Positions 19,212 through 31,589 are shown, counted from the stretch's first letter. The stretch is 64,000 nt of DNA from Girardinichthys multiradiatus (GCF_021462225.1 NC_061812.1:53065848-53129847); one strand, 5' to 3'. Program-made: numbers and translations. The notes: a model not told the origin generated them from the sequence alone.

Positions 19212-20657
19212 ATTATAAATCATCTTTAAACTCCATGGTTAATTGTGGAGTACCACAGGGTTCAGTACTTGGGCCAATTCTCTTTACTATATACCGTATT
19301 TTCCGCACTATAAGCCGCACCGGATTATAAGGCGCATAGAATAGAAGCTACTGCAGTCAAACGTTTGACTGGGGTTGCGTTATGCATCCACTAGATGGAG
19401 CTGTGCTAAAGAGAATGTCAACAAAACAGTCAGATAAGTCAGTCAAACTTTATTAATACACTACAAACCAGCGTTCTGATAACTCCATTCACTCTCATGG
19501 TAAGGTCTCCTCTACATAGAATTCTATTGAATAGAGCCAACCGCACATTAGGAATGCATTGGAGTCTATGAAGTTGAAGTTGAAATCAAACGTTAGTTAA
19601 AACGTGAGATTCAGTAAACACGTAAAAGAAACAGTTTGATGCACTAAATCAAACGTTAGTACTGTTAACCTTTCCTGTTTCTGTCCCCTGACCGTAGTCT
19701 GATGACACATTTTCTGAAAAAATTAAAGGTTTTTAAATGCGCCTTATAGTGCGGAAAATACGGTATATGCTTCCAATAGGTCAAATTATTAGGCAGCATG
19801 GGATAAATTTTCACTGTTACGCTGATGATACTCAGCTTTACTTATCCATAAATCCTGATGAACCCAACCAGTTAGATAAACTACAAGCATGTCTTGAAGA
19901 TATAAAAACTTGGATGACTTTAAATTTTCTGTTTCTAAATTCAGACAAGACAGAAGTTGTCTTTGGACCGGAGTCTTTAAAAAAGAAACTGCTTAGTCAA
20001 TCACTTAACCTGGATGGCATTAAATTGACCTCCGGTAATAAAGTAAAAAACCTTGATGTAATCTTTGACTAGGACATGTCATTTAAATCCCATATTAAAC
20101 AAGTTTCTAGGATTTCCTTCTTTCATCTCCAGAACATTGCCATAATTAGAAATATCCTGTCCAGGAGTGACGCTGAAAAACTAGTCCATGCATTTGTTAC
20201 TTCAAGGCTGGACTATTGTAATTCTTTACTATCAGGATGTCCACAAAATGCAGTTAAAACCCTTCAGCTGATTCAAAATGCTGCAGCAAGAGTTCTGATG
20301 AAAATTAAAAAGAGAGATCATATTTCTCCTATTTTAGCTTCCCTTCATTGGCTCCCTGTTAAATCCAGAATAGAATTTAAAATTCTCCTCCTCACATATA
20401 AAGCCCTTAATGATCTAGCTCCATCATACATCAGAGATCTGATTGGTCCATATGTTCCTAACAGAGCACTTTGTTCTCAGACTGCAGGTTTACTGGTGGT
20501 TCCTAGAGTCTCTAGAAGTAGAATGGGAGGCAGATCCTTTAGTTATCAGGCTCCTCTCCTGTGGAACCAGCTCCCAGTTTTAGTCCGTGAGGCAGACACC
20601 CTGTCTACTTTTAAGGCTAGGCTTAAAACTTTCCTTTTTGATAAAGCTTATAGTTAG
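19212..20657 (+). pseudogene. L2 ORF2, distal reverse transcriptase and C-terminus
   Basis: Continues the RT interrupted at 11325. 19215-19291 encodes NCGVPQGSVLGPILFTIY, then the MITE, then MLPIGQIIRQHG and FHCYADDTQLYL with the catalytic YADD. An in-place TAG at 20070-20072 separates the thumb from the last 193 codons (20076-20657), which hold SHIKQVSRISFFHLQN, RLDYCNSLLSG, LHWLPVKSRIEFKI and end in FDKAYS, the usual end of fish L2 ORF2. Confidence 0.85.
19294..19763. mobile_element. TA-flanked MITE, 470 bp
   Basis: Ends are CCGTATTTTCCGCACTATAA and its reverse complement, extending as ACTATAAG(C/G)CGCA. TA lies on both sides (19292-19293 and 19764-19765). Removing the element with one TA restores ...ACTATA-TATATGCTT and rejoins the L2 RT frame between TIY and MLP, which proves the boundaries. 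No transposase is encoded. The TA duplication fits Tc1/mariner or a related superfamily. Confidence 0.85.
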
Positions 20658-21890
20658 AGTGGCTTAGTTTATCCTGAGCTATGTTCCTTATTTTTTACCT
20701 CCGTCTTCCTCCCTCCCTGTTGGTTGGAGTAAGGTGGAGTCAGGTTTAGCCTAAACCGGCTCAGTTATGGTTGAGGTGCAAACACACCCTCCATTTCTGC
20801 TACCTGTATGACTCCTTCTCTTTTCCAATGGTTATAATCAGTCTGACAGAGAGAGGTATCCCAATCATTGTGGTTTTTAGTATAACAATGACCATCAGTG
20901 GGACCCTTTGTGAGGTTCCTTGAAACAACATTGTTGTAAATAAGCGCCGTTTCACTAAATAATCTGAACTGAAACTATCTCTGTAGTTATGCTGCTATAG
21001 GCTTAGGCTGCTGGAGGACATAATGACCACTTTCACCTTCTTTGCTACATTCTCATACTACTCTTCAATTTTGCATTATTTGCTGTTATTTCAGCTTTTA
21101 ACTTTATGTTCTCTCTTTTCTCGTCCTAGAAGCTACACCTGGCCTGACTCTGTGTCTACCTGTGACACCTTTCTGGAGAGGGGCATCGTCCAAGCTTCTG
21201 CTGGCAACAACTTAATGCTCACCTTCTACAGATGATCCACATGATCCTGTCTTTCAGTGTTTAACCCTTTCTCTCTCCTAGACATGGCTACTGACTGAGC
21301 TTCTACTGTGACTAACTCTATGTTCTCTCTTTCAGACTCTAACCTTGAAAACTGGATCAGAGTTTATCTGTTCTTTCTTTCTAGATGAAACGACTAAAGG
21401 AGCTACATCCATTAACATTTACTTTTCCTTCCCATAGAAAGTACTCCTGGATCAGTGCTTCTTTGTTCTCTTTGTGTCTCTGCTCTGTTCTCTCAAACCC
21501 CCAGTCGGTCGTGGCAGATGGCCGCTCACACTGAGCCTGGTTCTGGTTCTGCTGGAGGTTTCTTCCTGTTAAAAGGGAGTTTTTCCTCTCCACTGTCGCT
21601 ACATGCATGCTCAGTATGAGGGATTGCTGCAAAGTCAACACCAGTGACTGTCCACTGTCTCTACATGTTCATCCAGGAGGAGTGAATGCTGCAAGTCACT
21701 GACTGGATGCAATCTGCTGGGTTTCCTTAGATAGAAAAACTTTTTATCCAATTTGAATAAATAACTGAATCTGACTGAACTGTTCAATGGTTACGATTAA
21801 TAGGAATGTATGAACCTGACTGTTGTGAAGAACCTTGAGACAACGTGTTGTGAATTGGCGCTATAGAAATAAAACTGAATTGAATTTCAT
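20658..21890 (+). other. L2 3' untranslated region
   Basis: Includes stretches shared with the minus-strand L2 copy at 56460-57985 (for example TTCTCATACTACTCTTCAAT with TTTTGCATTATTTG) and the terminal TTGTGAATTGGCGCTATAGA. An ORF at 21023-21235 is only a translation of this UTR. Confidence 0.75.
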
Positions 21891-22672
21891 TACTTTTCAT
21901 AGATTTTACCAGCGAAAACCAAACATTATTAGTAACTTGCACTTTAGCTGCTCTTCCATCAAAGACCCAGCTTTCTTAATTAGATTACTTAGTTCAACTT
22001 CAGCCCCAGTAAAAGCAATATATTATTAGCACCTGAAAATGTGGATTAGAGCTGTTTTCTACCAGTGACTCAGCTTCACTAGTTAGAATTCAATGGAATG
22101 ATGAGACTTCTTAGCACAAGATGCTTTCCCTACATAGAGGACTTAATGATATAATTACCTCTTTAGAAAGATTGGTTTAGAACCAGCTCTTACCAGTAAA
22201 ACCCAAAGGATTATTAATGTTATCTGTATCATTGTAATATTGACCAGAGATTTTTAGATGTCTCAGAAGGATTCATAGATTTTTAGATTTCTTAGCATTT
22301 GATTTGTTTTCTGTGTTCTTTGTGACTGTATTGTAATTGTATGTACAGCGCTTTGAGTGTCTCGTTACTGAAAACGCTATATAAAAACTTACCTTACCTC
22401 ACCTTACTTTATATAACTGTGGATGTTGCTGGCTTTGTAGCTCATCCATGCCATCATGGAGGCCTTGTCTAAAGAGGTTTTTAGTTGGATCTAAAGGAAT
22501 CCAGAGCCCTTTTCCAGTTGGTGAAGCTAGTAGAAACTTAATCATCTTTATTAAGTCTGCATAGCTGCTTGCTAAGCAGACTGCAACAGAAGCAGAACGC
22601 AGAATGGTGGCTGACTGAATATTCTGGCTTGTTAAACATGTCTTACCAGCTCATCTGAAAGGATCTTCTTCA
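21891..22672. other. Intergenic, with one repeat tail
   Basis: 22325-22410 reads TGTACAGCGCTTTGAGTGTC, then ACGCTATATAAA and a (CTTAC)n run, a 3' tail seen in fish SINE/LINE families. The rest is not recognised. Confidence 0.4.
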
Positions 22673-23066
22673 ATTCAAAAATACTTTATTAATCCCAAAG
22701 GTAAATGAAATGTTGTTGTAGCTCATTATGCAGGTTTCTTGTAGATGTTGATGGCATTATGGCATTGATGGCGTTGTAGATGCTGATGGCTGTGGGCAGG
22801 AAGGATCTCCTGTAGTGCTCCGTCTTACAGCAGATATGAAGAAGCCTCTGACTGAAGACACTCTGTTGTTGTAGGACAGTCTCATGAAGAGGATGCTCAG
22901 GGTTCTCCATAATGTTCTTCAATTTATGAAGAATCCTTCTTTCCACAATGATCTCCAGAGGTTCCAGAGGAGTCCCCAGAACAGAGCCACCCTTTTTTAT
23001 CAGCTTGTTGAGCTTTTTTAAGTCCCTGGTTCTGTTGCTGCTTCCCCAGCAGATGATGGTAGAAGA
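22673..23066 (-). pseudogene. LINE ORF2 C-terminus, Rex1/CR1-like, 5'-truncated
   Basis: The minus-strand frame can be read from about 23066 to the stop at 22689. It includes ICWGSSNRTRDLKKLNKL, a VLGTPLEPLE segment, and the terminal EHYRRSFLPTAISIYNAI. A GGGATTAATAAAGTATTTTT tail follows at 22700-22673. The intact last 130 codons and clean tail fit a heavily 5'-truncated insertion. Confidence 0.7.
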
Positions 23067-26000
23067 GATTTCAAAGGAAATTTCAAATGTTTTACTTGTC
23101 TTGGCCCTGTTTCAATGCTCCCTAAATCTCCAGGCAGTCCCTAATCCTTCTTTTCTGACTCACCTGTGAAATAGTAATGATGACAATATTCAGCTTTAAA
23201 CATTTGCTGAAACTCCATCAAACTGACAAAACTTCCTTTCAACTGTCTTATTATCTCCTCATAAGAATTTCTTTTACAATCTATTTTTGTTTTTTTTATT
23301 ACAACTTATTCAATATTTCTCATTTAGTATTTATGTTAACCTTTTTATGGCTTCTAATTTATCCCTTACAAAAGAGTCTCTTTAATCTCTTTAAGACAGT
23401 ACAGATACAATACATAACAATACAAACATTGTTGTAGAGTTTGAACATTAGGCGTGCTGACTCCACAACCCAACAGTATCCGTTTAGCTAGTTCCTTCTG
23501 TGACGGCCCTAAACGTGACGGCCATTTTGGACTTATCGAGAATGGACAGATTGCCAGTGTGTGCCCCTACTGATGCTGCCATCCAACCTGACAGAGATTA
23601 AAGGAGCTGTTTTCCCTAAAATAAATACAAATTTACAGGAACAGATCAATTTAACATGTATCTTAAACATTTTCAGATAAGTGCGTCTAAAACATATTTT
23701 TCATTACAATTTGAGCTGCATGGTAAAATGCTCCACCTTACCTTATATATGTACGTACACTAATTTTGTTGTTGTTTGATTTTAAAGAATTTCCAAAATA
23801 TGAAGCCAAACCTTTTCCCTTTGTCATTATAAGGTATTTTTGTAAACCTTTGAGGGGGAAAATAATTGAAAACCTTTTGGATTAAGGGTCTACAATGAAG
23901 AATTGTTTCTGGATGCGCTATATGAGTGCATTTGTGCTGGTGGTCATCGTATTTACCTGAACTCGTCGACCTGTCTCTTTCAGTAAGGAGAAACCATGTG
24001 TCCAGCCCCCACGCCTGCCTAAGCCTGTTAATTAGGTTTTTTGCTACCCTGACAGACCAGATACAAACTGGCAGCTTTTTGTGCCAACCTCTGACCTTGT
24101 AATGACTCAGCTTCACACCACTTGTTAGACTGGTCAGTCTATTGAAGAATGTGCTCAGATTTGTGGCCAGCATTGACCTGGCAACCATTAGTCATCATTC
24201 CACCTCAGACTGTAAACACAGACCGGCTTCCCACCAGTGCTCTATTAGGCCTGACGTTTGATCAGTCGCGTGTTTCCAAACCCATCCTGACTTCTCCTCA
24301 GGATCTTATTTGTGACTCCTGGGACGATGGACGTGAGGAATGCAGGGGAGGTCAGAGGTTAAAAGTAGCTCTGTGGGCTTTTCTGTACCACTCAAATTAG
24401 CTAAAGGTGGAGACCAGTTTTGGGGTAGATGGAGTTGTGAGATGTTCCTGCCTTTGTTTTACAGGCTTGAAGGTTCAGGATGGAAGCAGGCATGTCACAC
24501 ATCATATTAGATTGATTACTGCATTCATGTACCAGGAAACTGGTATGTATTTCAAATATCTGCAGCACAATTCTTACTACTAAAAAGGCTCATTTTAGAC
24601 AATAGAAACAACTATTCCAGATTTCTCTAATATGACTCTGGATATCCAAAACACATTTCAACTAGATTGATCTTGTCTTTTTTATTGTTTAAGGGGATTC
24701 TTTAAGGAGCATGCAAATCCTCCTCCCTTACATGGGAGGCAGAACTGAAATGCTATTTATTTTGATAGTCTGTCTCTTTCTCAGTCCATTTCCTGCTTTT
24801 CAGTCCTGATGGAGAAGTCTGCCATAATTTAGTGTTAACTGATGTTCACAGTATTGAAAACACCACTATTGATGGAAGGAATGACATTAAGGATGTCAAC
24901 AATAATTATACATACATCCATTCATTACAACGGGCCATTTTCATTTACTTGGGATAACAAGATAATTTTCTTGTTATCTTGAAAAAAACCCTTACCAACA
25001 AATGTTTTGCAGCATGAGCAGCTATTTTCAGGTTCCATACAAAAACAAAACCTTTTCCCCAGGCAAGTATTTTATTATAACAAAATGCGTTATCTGGTGA
25101 TAATAGGATGTTTTTTTTTTTGTTATCTCAAGAACATCATGAAAAATATTTATAATGAGTTTTAGACAGTCAAGGACATGTTTGTAACAGATCTTTCTAT
25201 CATCCTAAATCTGAATTCCTTCCTTTCTCTTTGGCTGTAGTTTTCCTAAGTCGTCGTCATTTAACACATAGAAATCAAATGTATGTTTTAAAACTTTTAC
25301 TATCTTGATTTAATGTGTGGGTTTTATTTTGAACACTAGTGAAACTGAGAGACACGACCTTTTTCTGTATTCCACATCAGAGGTTATTATTTGCTTGAGC
25401 ATTTATCAAAGCTGAATTGGACATGTGGCCTTCAGCTTTAAGCGTTCAGATTCTGCTAGAAAACAAAAGGAACATTTCAGAAGTTATATTTTATAACTGA
25501 AATATGTTCAGCAAATCAGTAAAGCAAAACAAAAGTTGTTACTGTATCCAGACTCTTGTTTGGCGCAGTGAGGATTTTTTGGAGACCCTTTGCTCTGATC
25601 CTTGGGAGCCCACCCTTACTGGAGAGTCCAGTTCACTAAACTGGTATAACACGTGTGAGTGTTTGCGAGACTGAAGCTTCGTAAAGAAAAATAGAATGAC
25701 CCCGGATAGGGATTTGTTGTGACTTCAAAATAAAAGCATGAAACGTTCTTCATACCATTTGATTTGTTTCATATTTAAGTTTTTATTGTCTTTTACAACA
25801 AGGTTTTCTGTAAATATAATTAGTTGTTTTTTTCCTTATATAAATTGCTTGATAACCTGTGCTTAAATTAGCTTTTCAAAATCAATCTAATGATAAGCCA
25901 TGTAAAGGAAGACAATCAAAACTTATTTTCTATGTGTTCTGTGCAGGATTACCATTATTATTTGTTTATAATGTTTTTTTCTTTTGCCTTAAGTGATAAA

Positions 26001-27189
26001 ATCTAAAACTGTACATACAAGTGTCATTATGGAAATTTTTAATGTGGCCTTTCTTTTTCCTGAGTGTGATATCCCACTCAACAGTGTTCCAGATGTAAGT
26101 TGGAAAACTAGTGGCATATGCTATTCTGGTCAGTGACCAAGCAAACTACTATTAGCTACACTAGCTGGTGCAATATATTTCACTCCTTTTCATGGATTCC
26201 TTAATTTCTAATTTCTAAATTAAAGAAATCAACTGGAACAGCTGCTTGACTCTCAGTTCTGAGTTAAAAAGTCTATGTTTCTTCATCAAGTCCGATCTCA
26301 AATTCAATATGGCTGCTGCTCGTATAGAGAGCAGCTTAGAAAATTTAGAAACCCTTCTAATGGTTTGTATCCAGCTGAATCAGTGAGACAGTACTGGACA
26401 ACACCTCTTTGGAAAAATGTTCATTTAGTGTTTGAGTGTATAAAATACATAGAAATGTATGTTTTAAAACTTTTAACTATTAGCTTGTATCACTAATAGT
26501 AGTTACCAAGCTGACTAAATAACCCACTGGAGTTCCAGCTTGCAGATGGATCACAGTTAAAATGGGTGTGACTTCATTCCCAGATCCAAATATTGACTTC
26601 TGGGACAAATGAAATGAAACTTCTTGGAGTTGACCATGTTCTGTTTCCAAGTAAGAAAACCAGTGGGCTTTCTTATCTTTTTAAACTACTTTTAGCAATA
26701 CATGTGAATATGCTAATGGTGCAACAAGATAAAATCAAGTAATAAGTTTATTCTTGCAGCTATTGCTATGTATGTAATGTATTGACACCTAGTGTTGCCC
26801 TCCCTCTCTCCTGATTGAGAGGTGAACTGATAAAAGCTCTGAGATGAGAAGAGATCAGATACCTTTAGCACACATATCTGTAAAGATGTACGCAATTGTT
26901 TTGTGAGGGTGTGGTAAGATAATGATTTGTTAAAGATTAGTGGCCACAAAAGATTTTCAGTGGAGTGCTTTGGGTCATTCATTCAGCTGTGCATGAGTGC
27001 ATCACCTTGTCTGATGTAGAGTTTGTCAGTTTAGATTTCATTTATTCTTAATGATTATAAAACTAGTCTTAGCTTAGGAGTGTCAGGTCATAAGTGTTAT
27101 TTGTTCTGTATGATACTGCTGCAAATGTACTGTTTCCTGCTGTCCTTTCTGGGTTGCTTCTATTCATTTTTATTTGTTAGGTCTCTCCA
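23067..27189. other. Intergenic stretch, no gene recognised
   Basis: AT-rich. 24955-24990 contains a small palindrome (AACAAGATAATTTTCTTGTT) that may be a MITE core. A 142-codon minus frame at 23760-24188 has no recognisable motif and is not called. No exon or RNA gene was found. Confidence 0.4.
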
Positions 27190-28160
27190 CTATTTAGAAT
27201 CAGAATCAGCTTTATTTGCCATGTTTGTGCACACAAACAAGGGATTTGGCTTCAGTTCCACTTGCTATCAATGAGGACATTTTTTTCAGAAATATAAAAG
27301 GGAAATAAAATTTGTTTTTTAAATAGGTATTTATAAAAACATTTTTTACAAATAAAGAGGACATGGCTGAATTGTGCAAATATATCTGTGGTTGCTGGTT
27401 TTTGCAAATTGCACGCTGTAGCACTGACCTGAAGGTAAAAGTCTAACAGTTCATTTTCAGGATGTGTGGGATCTGCAGAGATGTCAGCTTCCTGACCCTA
27501 GACCTGTATAAGTCCTGGATGGAGGGAAGGTCAGCCCTGATGATTCTCTCTGCAGACCTAATTGTTTGTTGCAGTCTGGACCTGTCCTATTTTGTGGATG
27601 AGCCAAACCACACAGAGATGGATGAACAGATGACAGACCGAATAATTCACACTGTAGAAGATGACCAGCGGCTTCTGTGGAAGATTGTACTTCTTGAGTT
27701 GCCACAGGAAGTCTCTGCTGGGCCTTCTTCTGGACAGTGTGTATGTGTGAAGACCAGCTCAGCTCTCTAGAAAGGGTGGTTCCTGGGAACTGGAAGTGAT
27801 CCACGGTAGACACGGCGTTGTCGAGGATGATGAGGGGAGAAAGTGAAGGGGTGTTCTCTGGAGGTCCACCATCATGTCCACTGTCTTTAGTGGGTGTTGA
27901 GCTCCATGTATTTCTGATGGAACCAGTGGACCAACCAATCCACCTCCTTTCTGTATGCAGACTTGTCACTGTCCTGGTGTCACTGTCACCTGAAGGTGAT
28001 TTGCAAACATCAGGAGTTTCACAGATGGGTCCGCTGAGGTGCAGTCATTTGTGCACATAGAGAAGAGGAGTAGGGAGAGAACACACCCTTGGAGGGTGCC
28101 GGTACTGATGGTTCTTGTGCTGGTGAAGATGCTCCCTAGCATCACCTACTGTAGGTGAGT
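27190..28160 (-). pseudogene. Rex1/CR1-like LINE remnant, RT to 3' end
   Basis: Minus-strand blocks in order: GCVLSLLLFSMCTNDCTS (RT block before the catalytic box), LMFANH where a FADD box would be expected, IILDNAVSTVDHFQFPGTTL, LSWSSHIHTVQKKAQQRL, then a degraded C-terminus. The 3' tail is CAAATAAAGCTGATTCTGAT at 27215-27196. Many frameshifts. The 65-bp tail at 48655 is of the same type. Confidence 0.7.
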
Positions 28161-28449
28161 AAATTATGACCAGAATTTACAGCTTCACTCCTTCATGTTT
28201 GCTGTGTCAACTGAGGTGTAGGGACATAAGTTTCTTCAACAGCTGAATTTCAGTGATTCATTACTTTTGGTTATGTAAGACTCTCATTTGATATCTTGGG
28301 CATTGCCCGAAGGAGAGACGCGAGGCCATCCCCCAGTGGGCCCACCACCTGCAGGGGGAACCGTGAGGGACCGGTGCAAAGAGGATTGGGCGGCGAAGGT
28401 GGAGACCTTGGCAGCCCGATCCCCGGATGTTTAGGCTGGGTCTAGGGAC

Positions 28450-29320
28450 GTGGAATGTCACCCCACTGGGGGGGGGGAGGAGCCTGAGCTTGTGCTGGAG
28501 GTCGAGAGATATCGACTAGAAATAGTGGGCTCTAGAACCCATCTCCTCGAGAGGGGCTGGGCTCTCTTCTACTCTGGAGTGCCCCACGGGGAGAGGCGGC
28601 GGGCTGGGGTGGGTTTGCTTGTTGCCCCCCAGCTCAGCCGTCTCGTGTTGGGGTTTACCACAGTGGATGAGAAGGTCACATCCCTGCGTCTTCGGGTTGG
28701 GGAGAGGTCTCGGGCTGGGCGGTAGTGTGGACTACCCAGCCTTCTTGGCGTCCCTGTCGGGGGTGCTGGATAGTGCCCCTCTTGGGGACTCCATTATTCT
28801 GCTGGAGGACTTCAACGCCCTCGTGGGAAACGATAGTGACACCTAGAGAGGCGTGATCGGGAGGAATGGCCTCCCCGATCTGAATCCGAGTGGTGTTTTA
28901 TTATTGGACGTCTGTGCTAGTCACGGATTGTCCATAATGAACACCACGTTCAAACATAAGGGTGTCCATCAGTGCACTTGGCACCAGGACACACTAGGCA
29001 GGAGGTCAATGATCGACTTTGTTGTCGTATCATCAGACCTTCGGCCGCATGTTTTGGACACTCGGGTGAAGAGAGGGGCTGAGCTGTACACCCATAGCTG
29101 CGGCCATAAGGTCTGCGGTGCCTGTCGTGGCAGCAATCCCCGAACCCGGTGGTGGACACCGGCAGTAAGGGACGCTGTCAAACTGAAGAAGGAGTCCTAT
29201 CGGCTGTGGTTGGCTTGTAGGACTCCTGAGGCGGCTGACAGGTACTGTGAGGCCAAGTGTGCCGCAGCCCGGGCTGTGGCAAAAACCAGGGCCTGGGAGG
29301 AGTTTGGTGAGGCCATGTAG
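28450..29320 (+). pseudogene. RTE LINE endonuclease domain, broken
   Basis: Frames at 28450-28725, 28619-28846 and 28853-29320 overlap or abut. Blocks include LGTWNVT just upstream, LLERGWALFYSGVPHGERRR, GVGLLVAPQLSRLVL, LLEDFNALVGNDSDT, and then after a TAG at 28843-28845 (one tryptophan-type codon changed) VIGRNGLPDLNPSGVLLLD, WHQDTLGRRSMIDFVVVSS. The usual SDH block is damaged (HSCGHKV). A stop at 29318 ends this piece. It would nick target DNA in a live element. Confidence 0.75.
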
Positions 29321-29332
29321 AAGGACTACCAG

Positions 29333-30296
29333 TTGGCCTCGAAGCGATTCTGGCAAACCGTCCGGCGCCTCAGGAGGGGGAAGCAGTGCTTCACCAACAC
29401 TGTTTACAGTGGGGGTGGGGAGCTGCTGACCTCGACTGAGGACATTATCGGGCGGTGGAAGGAGTACTTCGAGGATCTCCTCAATCCTACCATCACGCAT
29501 TCCCTGGTGGAAACAGAGGCTGGGGACTTGGGATTAGACTCTTTCATCACCCAGGCTGAAGTCACCGAGGTGGTTAAAAAGCTCCGCAATGGCAAGGCTT
29601 CGGGGGTGGATGAGATCCGCCCTGTGTACCTCAAGTCTCTGCATATTGTAGGGCTGTCATGGTTGACACGCCTCTTCAACAATGCATGGCGGTCGGGGAA
29701 AGTGCCTCTGGACTGGCAGACTGGAGTGGTGGTCCCCCTTCATGAGAAGGTTGACCGGTGGGTGTGTTCCAACTATAGGGGGATCACACTCCTCAGCCTC
29801 CCTGGTAAGGCCTACGCCAGGGTATTGGAGAGGAGAGTCCGGCTGATAGTCGAACCTCAGCTTCAGGAGGAGCAGTGTGGTTTTTGTCCCGGCCGTGGAA
29901 CACTGGACCAGCTCTATACCCTCTACAGGGTACTCGAGGGTTCATGGGAGTTTGCCCAACCGGTCCACATGTGTTTTGTGGACCTGGAGAAAGCATTCGA
30001 CTGTGTCCCTCGTGATGCCCTGTCGGGGGTATGAAATTGGGGGCCCTTTATTAGGGGCCATCCGGTCTCTGTACAAGTGGAGCAGGAGTTTGGTTCGCAT
30101 TGCCGGCACTAAGTCGGACCTGTTCCTGGTGCATGTTGGACTCCGGCAGGGCTGCCCGCTGTCACTGGTCCTGTTCATAACTTTTATGGACAGGATTTCT
30201 AGACGCAGCCAAGGGCCGGAGAGGGTCTGGTTTGGGGACCAGTGGATTTCATCTCTTCTTTTTGCAGATGACGTGGTCCTGCTGGCCCCTCTCTAG
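29333..30296 (+). pseudogene. RTE LINE reverse transcriptase, frameshifted
   Basis: 29333-30034 includes VVKKLRNGKASGVDEI, WQTGVVVPLHEK, NYRGITLLSLPGKAYARVLE, QCGFCPGRGTLDQLY and FVDLEKAFDCVPRDAL. A frame change near 30025 moves the rest to the 29877-30296 frame, with GLRQGCPLSLVLFITFMDRI and the catalytic FADDVVLLAP box. The active-site residues are therefore present but in two frames. Confidence 0.8.
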
Positions 30297-30358
30297 CCAA
30301 GACCTACAGCAATACACTGTGGCGGTTCGCATCCCAGCCGCAGTGTGAAGCGGCTGGG

Positions 30359-31057
30359 ATGAAGATCAGCTCCTTCAAGTCCGAGGCCATGGTTCTCGAC
30401 CGGAAAAGGGTGGCTTGTCCTCTTCAGGTTGGAGGGGAGTTCCTGACTCAAGTGGAGGAGTTTAAGTATCTCGGGGTCTTGTTCACGAGTGAGGGAAAAA
30501 TGGAGCAGGAGATCGACAGACGGATCGGTGCGGCTGCCGCAGTAATGGGAGCACTGTGCCGGTCCATTGTGGTGAAGAGAGAGCTGAGCCGTAAAGCAAA
30601 GCTCTCGATTTACCGGTTGGTCTACGTTCCTACCCTCACCTATGGCCATGAACTTTGGGTCATGACCGAAAGAACGAGATCCTGGATACAAGCGGCTGAA
30701 ATGAGCTTCCTCCGTAGGGTGGTCAGGCACTCCCTTAGAGATAGGGTGAGGAGCTCGGCCATCCGGGAGGGGCTCGGAGTAGAGCTGCTGCTCCTCCACA
30801 TCGAGAGGAGCCAGTTGAGGTGGCTCGGGCATCTATACCGGATGCCTCCTGGACGCCTTCCTCGGGAGGTGTTCCAGGCACGTCCCACCGGGAGGAGTCC
30901 CAGGGGACGGCCCAGGACACGCTGGAGGGACTATGTCTCTCGGCTGGCCTGGGAACGCCTTGGGCTCCCCCCGGAGGAGCTGGAGGAGGTGTCTGGGGAG
31001 AGGGACGTCTGGGCGTCTCTGCTGAGTCTGCTGCCCCCGCGACCCGGTCCCGGATAA
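30359..31057 (+). pseudogene. RTE LINE C-terminal domain
   Basis: After another small break, 30359-31057 is open for 232 codons: SFKSEAMVLDRKRV, FKYLGVLFTSEGKMEQEIDR, YGHELWVMTERTRSWIQAAE, FLRRVVRHSLRDRV, HIERSQLRWLGHLYRM and a final VSGERDVWASLLSLLPPRPG. This is the thumb and C-terminal region of RTE-type ORF2 proteins. The last residues and their DNA are duplicated in the chimeric frame at 61404-62435. Confidence 0.8.
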
Positions 31058-31065
31058 ACGGAAGA

Positions 31066-31589
31066 CAACCAGTTTGAGTATACAGAAATTTTTATATAAT
31101 TTGTAAATTTTTTTTTTTTTGTGGCACTAGTGGCATAGTGTGATTTGACAGTTGGCAGACAGGTGGTGGGGTGAAGACATGCAGCATGGGTTGATGAGGT
31201 CAAGACCTGAACCATGGACAGCTGAGTAGAGGAATGAAGCCTTCATATATCGGTCAAGCACCGCGTCCCAGTTTTTATATAATTTTAATATTAGATGACT
31301 GAAAATTGTACTGCTGATGTCATTTCTGAGCTGGGCTGAACAGCTAATGTTTCAGGATACAGAAAATGTCTGAATAGCGCTGACTGGAATTAATAACGCA
31401 TAAGCTGTGATGTTTTTATGTATTCTATATTTTACATTTCCAGAGTAGTTTGTTTCTGTTATTAACCTGTTCTATAACACATATACCAAATGCATGGCAG
31501 TCTTTTGAAGTCTGGATTGGTCAGAATTTCCTTGTGGAAATTTAGACTTCTATGGGGTCTTCAGCTGAGTCGTATTAGAGCATGTATCG
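31066..31589. other. Intergenic stretch, nothing recognised
   Basis: Begins with an AT-rich, T-homopolymer segment after the RTE tail. No gene or known repeat seen. Confidence 0.4.

Larger units (their letters stand above)
8060..21890 (+). mobile_element. L2-clade LINE, near full length, split by two insertions
   Basis: The + strand carries, in order, a 5' UTR (start approximate), ORF1 (8314-9200), ORF2 (9450-11325, continued at 19212-20657), and a long 3' UTR. It ends near 21880 with TTGTGAATTGGCGCTATAGA followed by AATAAAACTGAATTGAA, the 3' terminus usual for fish L2 elements. A provirus (11326-19211) and a MITE (19294-19763) interrupt ORF2. Point lesions also break both ORFs. A second, truncated L2 copy lies at 56460-57985 on the minus strand. 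Confidence 0.85.
28240..31065 (+). mobile_element. RTE/Rex3-like LINE, near full length, broken
   Basis: Single long GC-rich element on the + strand coding for endonuclease, reverse transcriptase and a C-terminal domain in several frames, ending with CCGCGACCCGGTCCCGGATA and AACGGAAG, the 3' tail style of fish Rex3/RTE elements. The base composition contrasts sharply with the AT-rich flanks. The 5' boundary is approximate. The last 70 bases recur at 62370-62440. Confidence 0.8.

Noticed and set aside
21023..21235. 70-codon plus frame
   Set aside because: It translates the L2 3' UTR; the same segment occurs antisense at 56811-57005.
23760..24188. 142-codon open frame on the minus strand
   Set aside because: No recognisable motif, no signal or membrane segment, a low-complexity lysine/phenylalanine end, and no splice or promoter context. 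Length alone is not enough in AT-rich DNA.
24955..24990. Small palindrome AAGATAATTTTCTT region as a MITE
   Set aside because: Arms are short and no terminal repeats or target duplication could be found.
29033..29500. 155-codon minus-strand frame opposite the RTE LINE
   Set aside because: GC-rich antisense shadow of the LINE endonuclease/RT junction.
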